From NCBI RefSeq assembly GCF_009909235.1, contig NZ_JAAAPO010000003.1:248001-312000 (forward strand): 64,000 nt of DNA, read 5' to 3'. This DNA is from Novosphingobium ovatum. Lineage in GTDB: Bacteria > Pseudomonadota > Alphaproteobacteria > Sphingomonadales > Sphingomonadaceae. The notes beneath the pieces are model-generated. The model was not told the origin of the DNA, ran no database searches, and worked only from the letters and a program-made list of their open reading frames with translations. The translations under genes and the position numbers were made by a program. Position 1 is the stretch's first letter, and every line of letters starts with the position of its first letter. Below are positions 36,441 through 45,634 of this stretch, piece after piece.

Positions 36441-36971
36441 ATGCTGCGCCGCGCTCTTGCGCTGATCCTGCTGGCGTGGGTGCTGGGCTTTGTGCTGTTT
36501 GCGGTGACATTGCCGCGCCCGGCGGACGAGCGCCGCACACAGGCGGTCGTCGTGCTGACCGGGGGCGAGGGGCGGATCAACCGCGGCGTTGAGGCATTGC
36601 AGCGCCATTGGGCCCGGCGGATGCTGATTTCGGGCGTCGATCCAGAGGTCAAGCCCGGCGAACTGGCGGCCCAGTACGAGGGTGCCGGGGCGTGGATGGG
36701 GTGCTGCATCACGCTGGGCTATGACTCGGTCGACACCCGCAGCAACGCGCGCGAAGTGGCTGATTGGGTGCGCGACAACCGCGTGACCTCGATCCGGCTG
36801 GTGACGTCCGACTGGCACATGCGCCGCGCCGCATGGGAATTGCGCCAGACATTGCCAGACAGCGTGACAGTGATAGAGGACGCCGTGCCGACGCATCCCA
36901 GCTTTGGCGTCCTGATGGGCGAATATGCCAAGCTGCTGGTGCGCCGCGTGTTGCGACTGGGAGGCAAGTAA
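36441..36971 (+). CDS. YdcF/DUF218-family membrane-anchored protein
   Basis: 176 residues with an N-terminal membrane helix (about 4-24). The DUF218 core shows AVVVLTGGEGRINRGVEAL, YDSVDTRSNAREVADWV and IRLVTSDWHMRRAAWELRQ. Members include YdcF and SanA and are linked to envelope functions without a firm reaction. Starts 1 bp after ftsX ends and overlaps plsC by 1 bp (TAATG), so it belongs to the ftsEX operon. Confidence 0.88.
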   Translation: MLRRALALILLAWVLGFVLFAVTLPRPADERRTQAVVVLTGGEGRINRGVEALQRHWARRMLISGVDPEVKPGELAAQYEGAGAWMGCCITLGYDSVDTRSNAREVADWVRDNRVTSIRLVTSDWHMRRAAWELRQTLPDSVTVIEDAVPTHPSFGVLMGEYAKLLVRRVLRLGGK

Positions 36972-37696
36972 TGAATGGCAAGAGCGCGCCGATGGCGGCG
37001 CCCAGCGTGTCCGAACGGGCGCGCAGCATCGCCTTTGCGGTGGCGTTTTATGGTGTGACGGTGCTGATGGCGTTTCCCATCCCGCTGTTGTTGCTGTTCC
37101 CGCAGGGGGCGATCAAGTTCTGGTGCGAGGTTTGGTCTGGCGCACAGCGCTGGTGCCTGCGCTGGGTCATGGGCGTGCGCGTGGTGGTCGAGGGCGAATG
37201 GCCCGCCGGCCCGGTGCTGGTGGCGTGCAAGCACGAGGCGATGTTCGAGGCGGTGGATATGCCCACGCTGCTGGATTTCCCCGCGATTTTTGCCAAGGTC
37301 GAGCTGTTGAACATGCCGTTCTGGGGCAAGGCGGGGCGGGCCTATGGTCTGGTCCCGGTCGAGCGTGATCAGGGCGCCAAGGCGTTGCGCGCGATGGTTT
37401 CGGCGGCGCGGTCGTTTTCAGCATCGGGCCGCCCGCTGGTGATCTTTCCCGAAGGCACGCGCGTTACCCATGGCACGCGGCCCGAATTGCAGGCGGGCTT
37501 TGCCGGGTTGTACAAGCTGATCGGCTATCCGGTGGTGCCACTGGCGGTGGACAGCGGGCGGTTGCTGCGCGGCTTTTGGAAAAGGCGCGGGGTGGTGACC
37601 TATCGCTTTGGCGCGCCGATTGAGCCGGGCCTGCCGCGCGAGGTGATCGAGGCGCGCGTCCATGCCGCGATCAACGCGCTGAACACGAAAGATTAA
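36971..37696 (+). CDS. plsC: 1-acyl-sn-glycerol-3-phosphate acyltransferase
   Basis: 241 residues from the ATG at 36971. An N-terminal membrane helix (about 20-45) precedes the acyltransferase domain. Catalytic block I reads CKHEAMFEAVD, so the usual H-x4-D is H-x4-E here. Blocks FWGKAGRAYGLVPVER, IFPEGTRV and GYPVVPLAVDSG are standard. It makes phosphatidic acid at the inner membrane. End overlaps the convergent phzF-like gene by 4 bp. Confidence 0.9.
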   Translation: MNGKSAPMAAPSVSERARSIAFAVAFYGVTVLMAFPIPLLLLFPQGAIKFWCEVWSGAQRWCLRWVMGVRVVVEGEWPAGPVLVACKHEAMFEAVDMPTLLDFPAIFAKVELLNMPFWGKAGRAYGLVPVERDQGAKALRAMVSAARSFSASGRPLVIFPEGTRVTHGTRPELQAGFAGLYKLIGYPVVPLAVDSGRLLRGFWKRRGVVTYRFGAPIEPGLPREVIEARVHAAINALNTKD

Positions 37697-38562
37697 ACCG
37701 TCAGGCTGCCCTGTACGCAGGTGACACAGGCGCCGCCGATATGGACGGCGCCATCGGCCTCCACCCGCACCGCCACATGGCCATCGCGGCCCACGGCGCG
37801 CCCCTGACGGGCGGTGTAATCCGCGCCGGGGGCGGGCAATAACCCGCGCGCCGCGCGAAAGGCCGCGATGCTGCCATTGCCGCTGCCGCACACCGGGTCC
37901 TCGTCGACGCCACAGGACGGCGCAAAGGAGCGGACCTCGATACCGCCCGCGCCGTCATCGCCAAAAACGCTGATGCCGGTGGCGTGCAGGTGGCGTTCCA
38001 GCCGGGCGCAGCGGGCAAAATCGGGCGTCAGCGCCAGCACATCGGCGGCCGAATGCAGCGCCGCGACAATCCACACCGCGCCCACATCCACCCGCGCAGG
38101 CGCGATGCCGGGGGCCAGACGCGCGCCCAGCGCGCCCTCCAGCGCGGTGATATCGCCATCGGTCAGTCGTGTCAGCGTGGCGGCGGGCATGCGCAGCGAC
38201 AGGCGGCGGTCGGCGCCCGTTCCGGTGACGCGGATTGGCACCAGACCTTGGCCGCATTCCTGCACCATCACGCCATCGCGCGGGGTGACGATACCGGCCT
38301 CCAGCACCGCATGGGCGCTGCCCAATGTCGGATGCCCGGCAAAGGGCAGTTCGGAGCGCGGTGTGAAAATGCGCAGACGATAATCGGCCCCATCCACGCT
38401 GGCGGGCAGGACAAAGGTGGTTTCCGACAAGTTGGTCCAGCGCGCGATGGCCTGCATCTGCGCGCTGTCCAGCCCGGCGGCGTCCAGCACCACCGCCACC
38501 GGATTACCCAGCAGCGGGCGGGCGGTGAACACATCCACCACCGTATAGGCGCGCGGCGTCAT
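37693..38562 (-). CDS. PhzF-family isomerase
   Basis: 289 residues from the ATG at 38560-38562. Recognisable PhzF blocks are VVDVFTARPLLGNPVAVVLD, NLSETTFVLPA (active-site Glu), RIFTPRSELPFAGHPTLGSA and the C-terminal EDPVCGSGNGSIAAF. The fold is that of diaminopimelate epimerase. Substrate is unknown; these occur widely without phenazine genes. Lies 7 bp after tyrA and may be co-transcribed with hisC-tyrA. Confidence 0.9.
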   Translation of the reverse strand: MTPRAYTVVDVFTARPLLGNPVAVVLDAAGLDSAQMQAIARWTNLSETTFVLPASVDGADYRLRIFTPRSELPFAGHPTLGSAHAVLEAGIVTPRDGVMVQECGQGLVPIRVTGTGADRRLSLRMPAATLTRLTDGDITALEGALGARLAPGIAPARVDVGAVWIVAALHSAADVLALTPDFARCARLERHLHATGISVFGDDGAGGIEVRSFAPSCGVDEDPVCGSGNGSIAAFRAARGLLPAPGADYTARQGRAVGRDGHVAVRVEADGAVHIGGACVTCVQGSLTV

Positions 38563-38569
38563 AGCCCGC

Positions 38570-39475
38570 TCAATCGCGGCCAAAGTTGGCTTGCGCCGTG
38601 TCCTGACCCATCTCGACAATGGAGCGGCGGATGGCGCGGGTGCGGGTGAAATGGTCGAACAGCGTCTCGCCATCGCCCTTGCGGATGGCCTTTTGCAACT
38701 CGGTCAGATCCTCGGTAAAGCGTTGCAGCATTTCCAGCACCGCTGTTCGGTTTGACAGGAACACATCGCGCCACATGGTGGGGTCGGACGCGGCAATGCG
38801 GGTGAAATCGCGGAAACCACCGGCCGAATATTTGATCACCTCGCTCTCGGTCACTTCCTCCAGATCGCGGGCGGTGCCCACGATGGTGTATGCGATCAAG
38901 TGCGGCAAATGGCTGGTGACGGCCAGAACGCGGTCGTGGTGGGCCGGATCCATGATCTCGACCCGCGCGCCAATGCCTTCCCACAGGGCGGACAGGCGGG
39001 CGACCTTGGCCGCGTCCTCGTCCTGCGCCGGGGTGATGATGCACCAGCGGCCTTGAAACAGGCTGGCAAAGCCCGCATCGGGGCCAGAGTTTTCCGTGCC
39101 CGCCACCGGATGTGCCGGGATGACGGTGTGGTTGGGCAGGGCCTCGGCCAAAGCCTTGGCCACCGCCACCTTTGACGAACCCACGTCAGAGATTATCGCC
39201 TCTGCCGACAGGCCGGGGGCACAGTCCATCGCGGCCTCGCCCATGGCGCCGGGTGGCACGCACAGGATCACCAGATCAGCGCCCGCTACGGCCTCTTCCG
39301 CGCTGTCGGCGACAGTCTGCACCAGACCGCGTTCGGCCGCGCGGCGGCGCGTGGCGCGGTTGCGGTCATAGCCGGTGGTGGCAACGCCGGGCAGATATTC
39401 CCCGATCGCCAGCCCGATCGACCCGCCCAGCAGGCCAAGGCCGATGATCGCCACCTTGTGAAACGGCGTGCTCAT
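38570..39475 (-). CDS. tyrA: prephenate/arogenate dehydrogenase family protein
   Basis: 301 residues. The Rossmann motif [19 protein letters not shown] is at the start. [34 protein letters not shown] (catalytic His region) and the helical C-terminus [20 protein letters not shown] are typical of cyclohexadienyl dehydrogenases. It makes the tyrosine precursor. The start overlaps the hisC stop (ATGA), a common pairing since HisC-type aminotransferases also act on aromatic intermediates. Confidence 0.93.
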   Translation of the reverse strand: MSTPFHKVAIIGLGLLGGSIGLAIGEYLPGVATTGYDRNRATRRRAAERGLVQTVADSAEEAVAGADLVILCVPPGAMGEAAMDCAPGLSAEAIISDVGSSKVAVAKALAEALPNHTVIPAHPVAGTENSGPDAGFASLFQGRWCIITPAQDEDAAKVARLSALWEGIGARVEIMDPAHHDRVLAVTSHLPHLIAYTIVGTARDLEEVTESEVIKYSAGGFRDFTRIAASDPTMWRDVFLSNRTAVLEMLQRFTEDLTELQKAIRKGDGETLFDHFTRTRAIRRSIVEMGQDTAQANFGRD

Positions 39476-40587
39476 GCGCGTTCGGCCATCTGGCGGATGG
39501 CGGCGGCGATCTCGTCCATTTGGGCGGCGGTGCCGATGGTGATGCGCAGCCCATGCGGCAACCCCTGATTGGGCAGCCAGCGGGTGATATAGCCGTGCTC
39601 CATCAGCCCTTCATACACCGTCTGTGCGCTCAGCGCGCCTTCGAACAGGATCAGCACGAAATTGGCCTGCGAGGGCAGGGGGCGGATGCCGTGGTTGCCC
39701 ATTGCCTCCAGCGCGGCGACAAAGCGGGTGCGCTGCTCCAGATTGTGGGTCCGGCTGGCCTCGACAAAGGCCTGATCGGCAACAGCGGCCAGCGCCATCG
39801 CCTGCGCCGTGTTCGACAGGTTGAACGGCCCACGAATACGGTTGAGCGCATCGATGATGTGATCGGCCCCCGTGCCCCAGCCGATCCGCTCACCCGCCAG
39901 ACCATAGATCTTGGAGAATGTGCGCGTGACCAGCACATTGCCTGCACGTTCCGCCAGCGCCAGCGCGCCATCCTCGTCGGCGGGCGCGACATATTCGCCA
40001 TAGGCCTGATCCACCACCAGCAGCACGTCCGATGGCAAAGCCGCATGCAGCCGCGCCAGATCGCCCGCAGGCAGGAAGGATCCGGTGGGGTTATTGGGAT
40101 TGGCCACAAACACCACGCGGGTGCGATCCGTCACCAGCGCCAGCAAAGCATCGACATCGGTGCCATAATCGGCATCCGGCGCGACAATCGGTGTGGCGCC
40201 ACAGCGGCGCGCGGCGATGTCGTAGACGCTAAAGCCATAGCGGACATAGATGATCTCGTCCCCCGGCCCGGCATAGGCTTGCGCCGCGATATGCAGGATC
40301 TCGTCGCTGCCGGTGCCCATGACGATGCGGGCGGCAGGCACACCATGCAGATCGCCCAGCGCCGCGCGCAGGGCGTTGCTGTCGGGATCGGGGTAGAGCG
40401 CCGGAGCGGCCGCATCAGCCCGCGCAGCCAAGGCCGCCGCGCTGGTGCCCAGCGGGTTTTCATTGGCCGACAGCTTGGTCAAGGGGCGGCCATCGGCCCC
40501 CTTGGACTTGCCAGGGACATAGGCGTGGATCGCGCTGATCCACGGCTTGGGCTGGGGAAAGGGCGTAAGATCGGTGGTGTTGTCCAT
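39472..40587 (-). CDS. hisC: histidinol-phosphate / aromatic aminotransferase
   Basis: 371 residues. PLP-dependent fold type [13 protein letters not shown] near residue 37, [48 protein letters not shown] and the Schiff-base Lys in [18 protein letters not shown] (about 230). HisC2-like enzymes coupled to tyrA usually serve both histidine and Tyr/Phe synthesis. First gene of hisC-tyrA, divergent from metX. Confidence 0.92.
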   Translation of the reverse strand: MDNTTDLTPFPQPKPWISAIHAYVPGKSKGADGRPLTKLSANENPLGTSAAALAARADAAAPALYPDPDSNALRAALGDLHGVPAARIVMGTGSDEILHIAAQAYAGPGDEIIYVRYGFSVYDIAARRCGATPIVAPDADYGTDVDALLALVTDRTRVVFVANPNNPTGSFLPAGDLARLHAALPSDVLLVVDQAYGEYVAPADEDGALALAERAGNVLVTRTFSKIYGLAGERIGWGTGADHIIDALNRIRGPFNLSNTAQAMALAAVADQAFVEASRTHNLEQRTRFVAALEAMGNHGIRPLPSQANFVLILFEGALSAQTVYEGLMEHGYITRWLPNQGLPHGLRITIGTAAQMDEIAAAIRQMAERA

Positions 40588-40729
40588 GATGGCGCGCCAT
40601 TAGCCCAGACCCGCGCCAATTGACAGAGGCGAGTTGCCCCAAGAAGCTGCGCCAAATCGCCGCAATCAACCGCCAAAACGGGCATGCCGGATTGACACGG
40701 GCACTGGCAAAGCCCAATTCGTGCGCCAC

Positions 40730-41839
40730 ATGGCCTCCGCTCTGTTCACTTCTGCCAGCCCTTGGCTGGAATTGCCGGACCCTTTGCCGCTGGATGGCGG
40801 GCAGAGTCTGGCGAATCTGCGCATCGCGTATGAGACCTATGGCACGCTGAACGCGGCGCGCGACAACGCGATTCTGGTGTGTCACGCCACCACCGGGGAT
40901 CAGCATCTGGCCAGCCCGCACCCGATCACCGGCAAACCCGGCTGGTGGGACAAGATGGTCGGCCCCGGCAAACCCATCGACACCGACCGGTTCTATGTTT
41001 TGTGCCCCAATGTGCTGGGCTCTTGCATGGGCACCACCGGGCCCGGCTCTCTGGCCAGCGATGGCAAGCCCTATGGTCTGCGGTTCCCGGTCATCACCAT
41101 CCGCGACATGGTGCGCGCCCATGTCGCACTGCTGGCGCAATTGGGGGTCGAGAGCCTGTACGCCGTGATCGGCGGCAGCATGGGGGGCATGCAGGCGCTG
41201 TCTTTGGCGGTGAACTGGCCGGGAATGGCGCAGCGGGTGCTGGCGATTGCCTGCACCGCCGCGATGCCGGTGCAGAACATCGCGTTCCAGGAGGTGGGGC
41301 GGCAGGCGATCATGGCCGATCCCGACTGGCAGGGCGGCAATTATTACGACAGCGGCCGCGCGCCTGATGCGGGGCTGGCGGTGGCGCGCATGGCCGCGCA
41401 CATCACCTATCTGTCCGAGGAAACGCTGTCCGAGAAATTCGGCCGCCGGTTGCAGGACCGTTCGGCCAAAAGCTTTGGCTTTGGCGCGGATTTTCAGGTG
41501 GAAAGCTATCTGCGCTATCAGGGCAGCAGCTTTACCGGGCGGTTTGACGCCAATTCCTACCTCTATATCACCCGCGCGATGAGCTATTTTGACCTGACCG
41601 AGGCGCATGAGGGCCGCTTGGCCGATGTGTTCCGGGGGGTGACCTCGCGCTTCTGTCTGGTCTCGTTCGATACCGACTGGCTGTATCCCACCAGCGAATC
41701 GCGGCGGATCGCCCATGCGCTGAATGCCGCTGGCGCGCCGGTCTCGTTCATGGAACTGGCGGCCCCCTTTGGTCATGACAGTTTCCTGCTGGATGTGCCC
41801 GCGCTGGACCGGGTGATCGCCGGTTTCCTGTCGCGGTAA
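40730..41839 (+). CDS. metX: homoserine O-acetyltransferase
   Basis: 369 residues from the ATG at 40730. An alpha/beta-hydrolase with nucleophile Ser in GGSMGGMQ (about 147), HATTGDQHLA oxyanion region, the GSCMGTTGPGS block, SDWLYPTSE-like FDTDWLYPTSES (Asp) and PFGHDSFLLD (His). It activates homoserine for methionine synthesis. A TTGACA at 40692-40697 could be a -35 element with a poor -10. No SAM riboswitch is visible. Followed 7 bp later by metW. Confidence 0.93.
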   Translation: MASALFTSASPWLELPDPLPLDGGQSLANLRIAYETYGTLNAARDNAILVCHATTGDQHLASPHPITGKPGWWDKMVGPGKPIDTDRFYVLCPNVLGSCMGTTGPGSLASDGKPYGLRFPVITIRDMVRAHVALLAQLGVESLYAVIGGSMGGMQALSLAVNWPGMAQRVLAIACTAAMPVQNIAFQEVGRQAIMADPDWQGGNYYDSGRAPDAGLAVARMAAHITYLSEETLSEKFGRRLQDRSAKSFGFGADFQVESYLRYQGSSFTGRFDANSYLYITRAMSYFDLTEAHEGRLADVFRGVTSRFCLVSFDTDWLYPTSESRRIAHALNAAGAPVSFMELAAPFGHDSFLLDVPALDRVIAGFLSR

Positions 41840-41846
41840 GGGGCCG

Positions 41847-42455
41847 ATGATGAACAGTTTTTCCATGCCCTTGCGCCCCGATCTGGCCTTGATCGCCGCC
41901 CATGTCGCGCCCGGCTCGCGGGTGCTGGATGTGGGCTGTGGCGATGGTACGCTGATGGCGGCGCTGCGCGATGAACGCGGCTGTGACGCGCGCGGGCTGG
42001 AACTGGACGCGCATAATGTGGCCGAATGCGTCGGGCGCGGGCTGTCGGCCATTCAGGGCGATGCCGATACCGATCTGGAGCTGTATCCTGACGCCAGCTT
42101 CGATTACGCGATCCTGAGCCAGACGTTGCAGACCACCAAGCACCCCGACCGGGTGCTGGATGAATTGTTGCGCATTGGGCGCCGCGCCTTTGTCAGCTTT
42201 CCCAATTTTGCCCATTGGCGGGTGCGGTTGTCGCTGTTGCGGTACGGCCGCATGCCAGTGACCAAGCTGTTGCCGATGGAATGGTACGAAACGCCCAATA
42301 TCCACCATCTGTCGGTGGCCGATTTCCGGGATTTCGTCGCCAAACGCGATATCCGGGTCGAAGGGGCGTGGTTCCTCTCCAAGGGCGTGCTGACATCGGA
42401 ATCGCTGGCCAATATCCGCGCTGAACACGCGGTTTTTCTGTTGACGCGCGGCTGA
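41847..42455 (+). CDS. metW: methionine biosynthesis protein MetW
   Basis: 202 residues, ATG at 41847 (a second ATG follows). Methyltransferase-like fold with VLDVGCGDGTLMAAL, CDARGLELDAHNV, FDYAILSQTLQTTKHPD and SFPNFAHWRVRLSLL, all diagnostic of MetW. It works with MetX in many proteobacteria and is needed for full acyltransferase activity. Second gene of metXW. Confidence 0.93.
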   Translation: MMNSFSMPLRPDLALIAAHVAPGSRVLDVGCGDGTLMAALRDERGCDARGLELDAHNVAECVGRGLSAIQGDADTDLELYPDASFDYAILSQTLQTTKHPDRVLDELLRIGRRAFVSFPNFAHWRVRLSLLRYGRMPVTKLLPMEWYETPNIHHLSVADFRDFVAKRDIRVEGAWFLSKGVLTSESLANIRAEHAVFLLTRG

Positions 42456-42585
42456 CTGGCCGCCGTTTGCCGCGATCGGTCGCATTTGGCGCCCTGATTG
42501 CGCGAACCCTGCGTATTTTGCCCCCATCCTAACTTGTCATTCAGGGGTGGCTTCCTAAATTGGTGCGTTGAAAGGACCCCCTTTG

Positions 42586-44526
42586 ATGAACAACGACGAC
42601 CAGCCCAACGGCACCCCCTGGATGAAGAGCCTGCTTGTATGGGGCGGCATCTTTCTGGCGCTGTTTTTCGTCGTGTCGCTGTACGGCAAGGGTGCCGATG
42701 TCGGCGCGCAAAAGATGACCTACTCGGACTTCCGGGCGCGCGTGGCCGATGGTCAGGTCGCCGAGGTCGAGGTGGGCGAACTGCGCATCACCGGCAAGCT
42801 GAAGAACAACGAGACGTTCAGCACGGTCCCTGTGCCCAATGACGTGACGTTGCAGCCGCTCTTGCAGCAGCATGGCGTGCGTTACGCGGGCAAGGCGCCC
42901 GATGAACCGAACCTGCTGCTGTATATTCTGGTCAATGCGCTGCCGTTTGTCTTGGTGCTGGGCGTGGCGTTCTTTGCCCTGCGTCAGGTGCAAAAGGGCG
43001 GCGGCGGCGGCGCCATGGGCTTTGGCAAGTCCAAGGCCAAGCTGTTGACCGAAAAGGCCGGCCGCGTGACCTTCAACGATGTCGCCGGCATCGACGAGGC
43101 GCGCGAGGAACTGGAGGAAATCGTTGAGTTTCTGAAGGACCCGGGCCGCTTCGCCAAGCTGGGCGGCCAGATCCCCAAGGGCGCGCTGCTGGTGGGCTCG
43201 CCCGGCACCGGCAAGACCTTGCTGGCCCGCGCCATCGCGGGTGAAGCGCAGGTGCCGTTCTTTACCATCAGCGGTTCCGACTTTGTCGAAATGTTCGTGG
43301 GCGTGGGCGCAAGCCGCGTGCGCGACATGTTCGAACAGGCCAAGAAGAACGCGCCCTGCATCGTCTTTATCGACGAAATCGACGCGGTGGGCCGCAGCCG
43401 TGGCCATGGTCTGGGCAATTCCAACGACGAGCGCGAGCAGACGCTGAACCAGTTGCTGGTGGAAATGGACGGTTTTGAGGCCAACGAGGGCATCATCATC
43501 ATCGCCGCTACCAACCGCCCTGACGTGCTGGACCCGGCGCTGTTGCGCCCCGGCCGTTTCGACCGTCAGGTGGTCGTTCCCGTCCCCGATATCGAGGGCC
43601 GCGAAAAGATCCTGTCGGTGCACATGAAGAAGGTTCCGTTGGCCCCCGATGTCAACCCTCGGGTGATCGCGCGCGGCACGCCGGGCTTTTCGGGCGCGGA
43701 TCTGGCCAATCTGGTGAACGAGGCCGCGCTGTTGGCCGCCCGCCGGAACAAGCGTCTGGTGGCGATGCAGGAGTTCGAGGACGCCAAGGACAAGGTGATG
43801 ATGGGGGCGGAACGCCGCTCCATGGTCATGACCGAGGAAGAGAAGAAGATGACCGCCTATCACGAGGCGGGTCACGCGCTGGTTTCGGTCAACGAACCGG
43901 CCTCCGATCCCATCCACAAGGCGACGATTATCCCGCGTGGACGCGCGCTGGGCATGGTGATGCGCCTGCCCGAACGCGACAGCTATTCCTATCACCGTGA
44001 CAAGATGCACGCCAACCTGTCGGTCGCGATGGGCGGCCGCGTGGCCGAAGAGCTGATCTTTGGCTATGACAAGGTGTCGAGCGGCGCGAGCGGCGACATC
44101 CAGTACGCCACTGGCCTTGCGCGCAACATGGTCACCAAATGGGGCATGAGCGACAAGCTGGGGCCGTTGCAGTACGAGGACCAGAACGAGGGCTATCTGG
44201 GCATGGGCGCCAGCCAGCGCACGTTCGCCTCGGATGAGACGAACAAGCTGATCGATGCCGAAATCCGCATTCTGGTCGACAACGCCCATGTGCGCGCGAC
44301 CGACATCCTCAAGGCGCAGGAAGACAAGCTGCACGCGCTGGCGCAGGCGTTGCTGGAATATGAAACGCTGACCGGTGACGAGATCAAGCAGGTGGTCGAC
44401 ACCGGCAAGCTGGACCGTCCCGACGCGCCCAGCGGTGTGCCTTTGCCGGCGGCGATCACCGGCGGCAGCGTGCCGCGTGCGGGCCAACGTCCGGCAGGGA
44501 GCAGCCCCAGCGCGCTGGGGGTGTGA
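42586..44526 (+). CDS. ftsH: ATP-dependent zinc metalloprotease FtsH
   Basis: 646 residues from the ATG at 42586 (AAAGGA upstream). Two N-terminal membrane helices (about 14-33 and 108-128) flank a periplasmic domain. AAA module: Walker [14 protein letters not shown], Walker [38 protein letters not shown]. Protease zinc motif HEAGHALV (about 427) with the third ligand Asp in the KLIDAE helix region. It degrades membrane proteins and short-lived regulators. Single gene with its own terminator. Confidence 0.96.
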   Translation: MNNDDQPNGTPWMKSLLVWGGIFLALFFVVSLYGKGADVGAQKMTYSDFRARVADGQVAEVEVGELRITGKLKNNETFSTVPVPNDVTLQPLLQQHGVRYAGKAPDEPNLLLYILVNALPFVLVLGVAFFALRQVQKGGGGGAMGFGKSKAKLLTEKAGRVTFNDVAGIDEAREELEEIVEFLKDPGRFAKLGGQIPKGALLVGSPGTGKTLLARAIAGEAQVPFFTISGSDFVEMFVGVGASRVRDMFEQAKKNAPCIVFIDEIDAVGRSRGHGLGNSNDEREQTLNQLLVEMDGFEANEGIIIIAATNRPDVLDPALLRPGRFDRQVVVPVPDIEGREKILSVHMKKVPLAPDVNPRVIARGTPGFSGADLANLVNEAALLAARRNKRLVAMQEFEDAKDKVMMGAERRSMVMTEEEKKMTAYHEAGHALVSVNEPASDPIHKATIIPRGRALGMVMRLPERDSYSYHRDKMHANLSVAMGGRVAEELIFGYDKVSSGASGDIQYATGLARNMVTKWGMSDKLGPLQYEDQNEGYLGMGASQRTFASDETNKLIDAEIRILVDNAHVRATDILKAQEDKLHALAQALLEYETLTGDEIKQVVDTGKLDRPDAPSGVPLPAAITGGSVPRAGQRPAGSSPSALGV

Positions 44527-44550
44527 TTACCTGCCATTGCTGATACACAG

Positions 44551-44586
44551 ACGGCCTCGGAGGGGAACCTCCGGGGCCGTTTGGTT
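44551..44586 (+). terminator. ftsH intrinsic terminator
   Basis: A 13-bp stem (44551-44563 with 44568-44580, one T-G pair) with a GGAA loop, followed by TTTGGTT. It starts 24 bp after the ftsH stop. Confidence 0.8.
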
Positions 44587-44608
44587 ATGAGGCATTGGGG
44601 GGGGGCAT

Positions 44609-45115
44609 ATGGAGGTGTTTATCGCGCGGCCGTCGCGTTGGCGGACGGCGTTGCTGTTGCTGGGCGCGGCGGGCTTTGTCGCGCTGGGGGCGTGGATGCT
44701 GGGCGGGCTGGGGCCGGCGCCGGTGATCGAGAACGCCTCTGCGGGAAAGGTATGGTTGGTCAGTTGGGCCGCCGTGCTGTTTTTTGGCCTGTGCGCGGGG
44801 GCATTGGCGCGGCGTTTGTTTGACCAGCGCGATGTATTGCGGATTGACGCTGCGGGCATCCTCTATCCGGCATGGTCGGATGAGGTGATCGCGTGGGATG
44901 ACATCACCGATGTGGGCGAATGGAGCCAACACCGTCAGAGGGTGATCGTCCTGCGCCTGCGTGATCCGGAACGCTATCCGGCCAGTCGCCCGCTGGCCCG
45001 CATGACGGCCGGGGTCAATCGCGGGATAATTGGCGGCGACATTGCGATCGGCCTGACCGGCAGCGATGCCAGCCCCGATGCGGCAATGGCGGCGATCTTG
45101 CGCCACATTGGATAG
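44609..45115 (+). CDS. STM3941-family membrane protein
   Basis: 168 residues. Two membrane helices (about 11-31 and 49-69) precede a cytoplasmic beta-rich domain (LRIDAAGILYPAWSDEVIAWDDITDV, shown here as two adjoining parts) ending in a helical IGLTGSDASPDAAMAAIL. The IAWDDI and LRLRDPERYP elements recall the STM3941/PH-like family. Function unknown. The following intergenic hairpin terminates it. Confidence 0.65.
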   Translation: MEVFIARPSRWRTALLLLGAAGFVALGAWMLGGLGPAPVIENASAGKVWLVSWAAVLFFGLCAGALARRLFDQRDVLRIDAAGILYPAWSDEVIAWDDITDVGEWSQHRQRVIVLRLRDPERYPASRPLARMTAGVNRGIIGGDIAIGLTGSDASPDAAMAAILRHIG

Positions 45116-45122
45116 GGCGCAG

Positions 45123-45154
45123 CAAAAAGGGCGGGTTTGCGCCCGCCCTTTCGC
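45123..45154. terminator. bidirectional terminator between STM3941-like gene and rpoZ
   Basis: AAAGGGCGGG (45126-45135) and CCCGCCCTTT (45142-45151) form a perfect 10-bp stem with loop TTTGCG. A/T ends on both sides suit both convergent genes. Confidence 0.8.
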
Positions 45155-45180
45155 ATGTTCAGTGACAGGCCATGGGCCGA

Positions 45181-45525
45181 TCAGCCGTCGTAGTCGCCAC
45201 CCAGCGAGGTGTTGCGCACCGGCGCGGCAGCGGTGATCCGCAGCGCCTCGGCCGACTGCGACAGCGAGCCGATGTCATCGACTTCATCATCGTCATCGGG
45301 CAGGACGCGCTGCATCGAAACGATCAGCGATTCCTTGAGGATGCGGGGGACAACGGTTTCTTCGGCAATCTCGCGCAGGGCCACGACGGGGTTTTTATCC
45401 CGGTCACGGTCCAGCGTCAGTTCGGCGCCGCCGGAGATCTCACGCGCGCGCTGGGCAGCCAGCAGCACCAGATCAAAGCGGTTAGGCACCTTGTCGACAC
45501 AATCTTCGACGGTTACGCGCGCCAT
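45181..45525 (-). CDS. rpoZ: RNA polymerase omega subunit
   Basis: 114 residues. The start [20 protein letters not shown] and [13 protein letters not shown] are the universal RpoZ signature; [14 protein letters not shown] follows. The C-terminal tail is acidic ([10 protein letters not shown]). It aids assembly of RNA polymerase and takes part in ppGpp response. No spoT follows within the window; dnaB lies upstream on the same strand. Confidence 0.96.
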   Translation of the reverse strand: MARVTVEDCVDKVPNRFDLVLLAAQRAREISGGAELTLDRDRDKNPVVALREIAEETVVPRILKESLIVSMQRVLPDDDDEVDDIGSLSQSAEALRITAAAPVRNTSLGGDYDG

Positions 45526-45634
45526 TCGGGCACTCCGTTACAAATGCGAGGGATTCTCGGGAATGCGCCAGTTATGCACTCGCCCGCCCGATGTCAACCG
45601 GGCATGACCATTTCGGGCGCAGTGGCGCGCCGGA

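Noticed and set aside
40588..40729. Possible SAM riboswitch before metX, as in many Alphaproteobacteria.
   Set aside because: The conserved SAM-II core and pseudoknot sequences are absent from this 142-bp gap.
42491..42530. A heat-shock promoter before ftsH (CCCCCAT at 42521).
   Set aside because: No CTTG-type -35 element at proper spacing, so the single half match is not enough.
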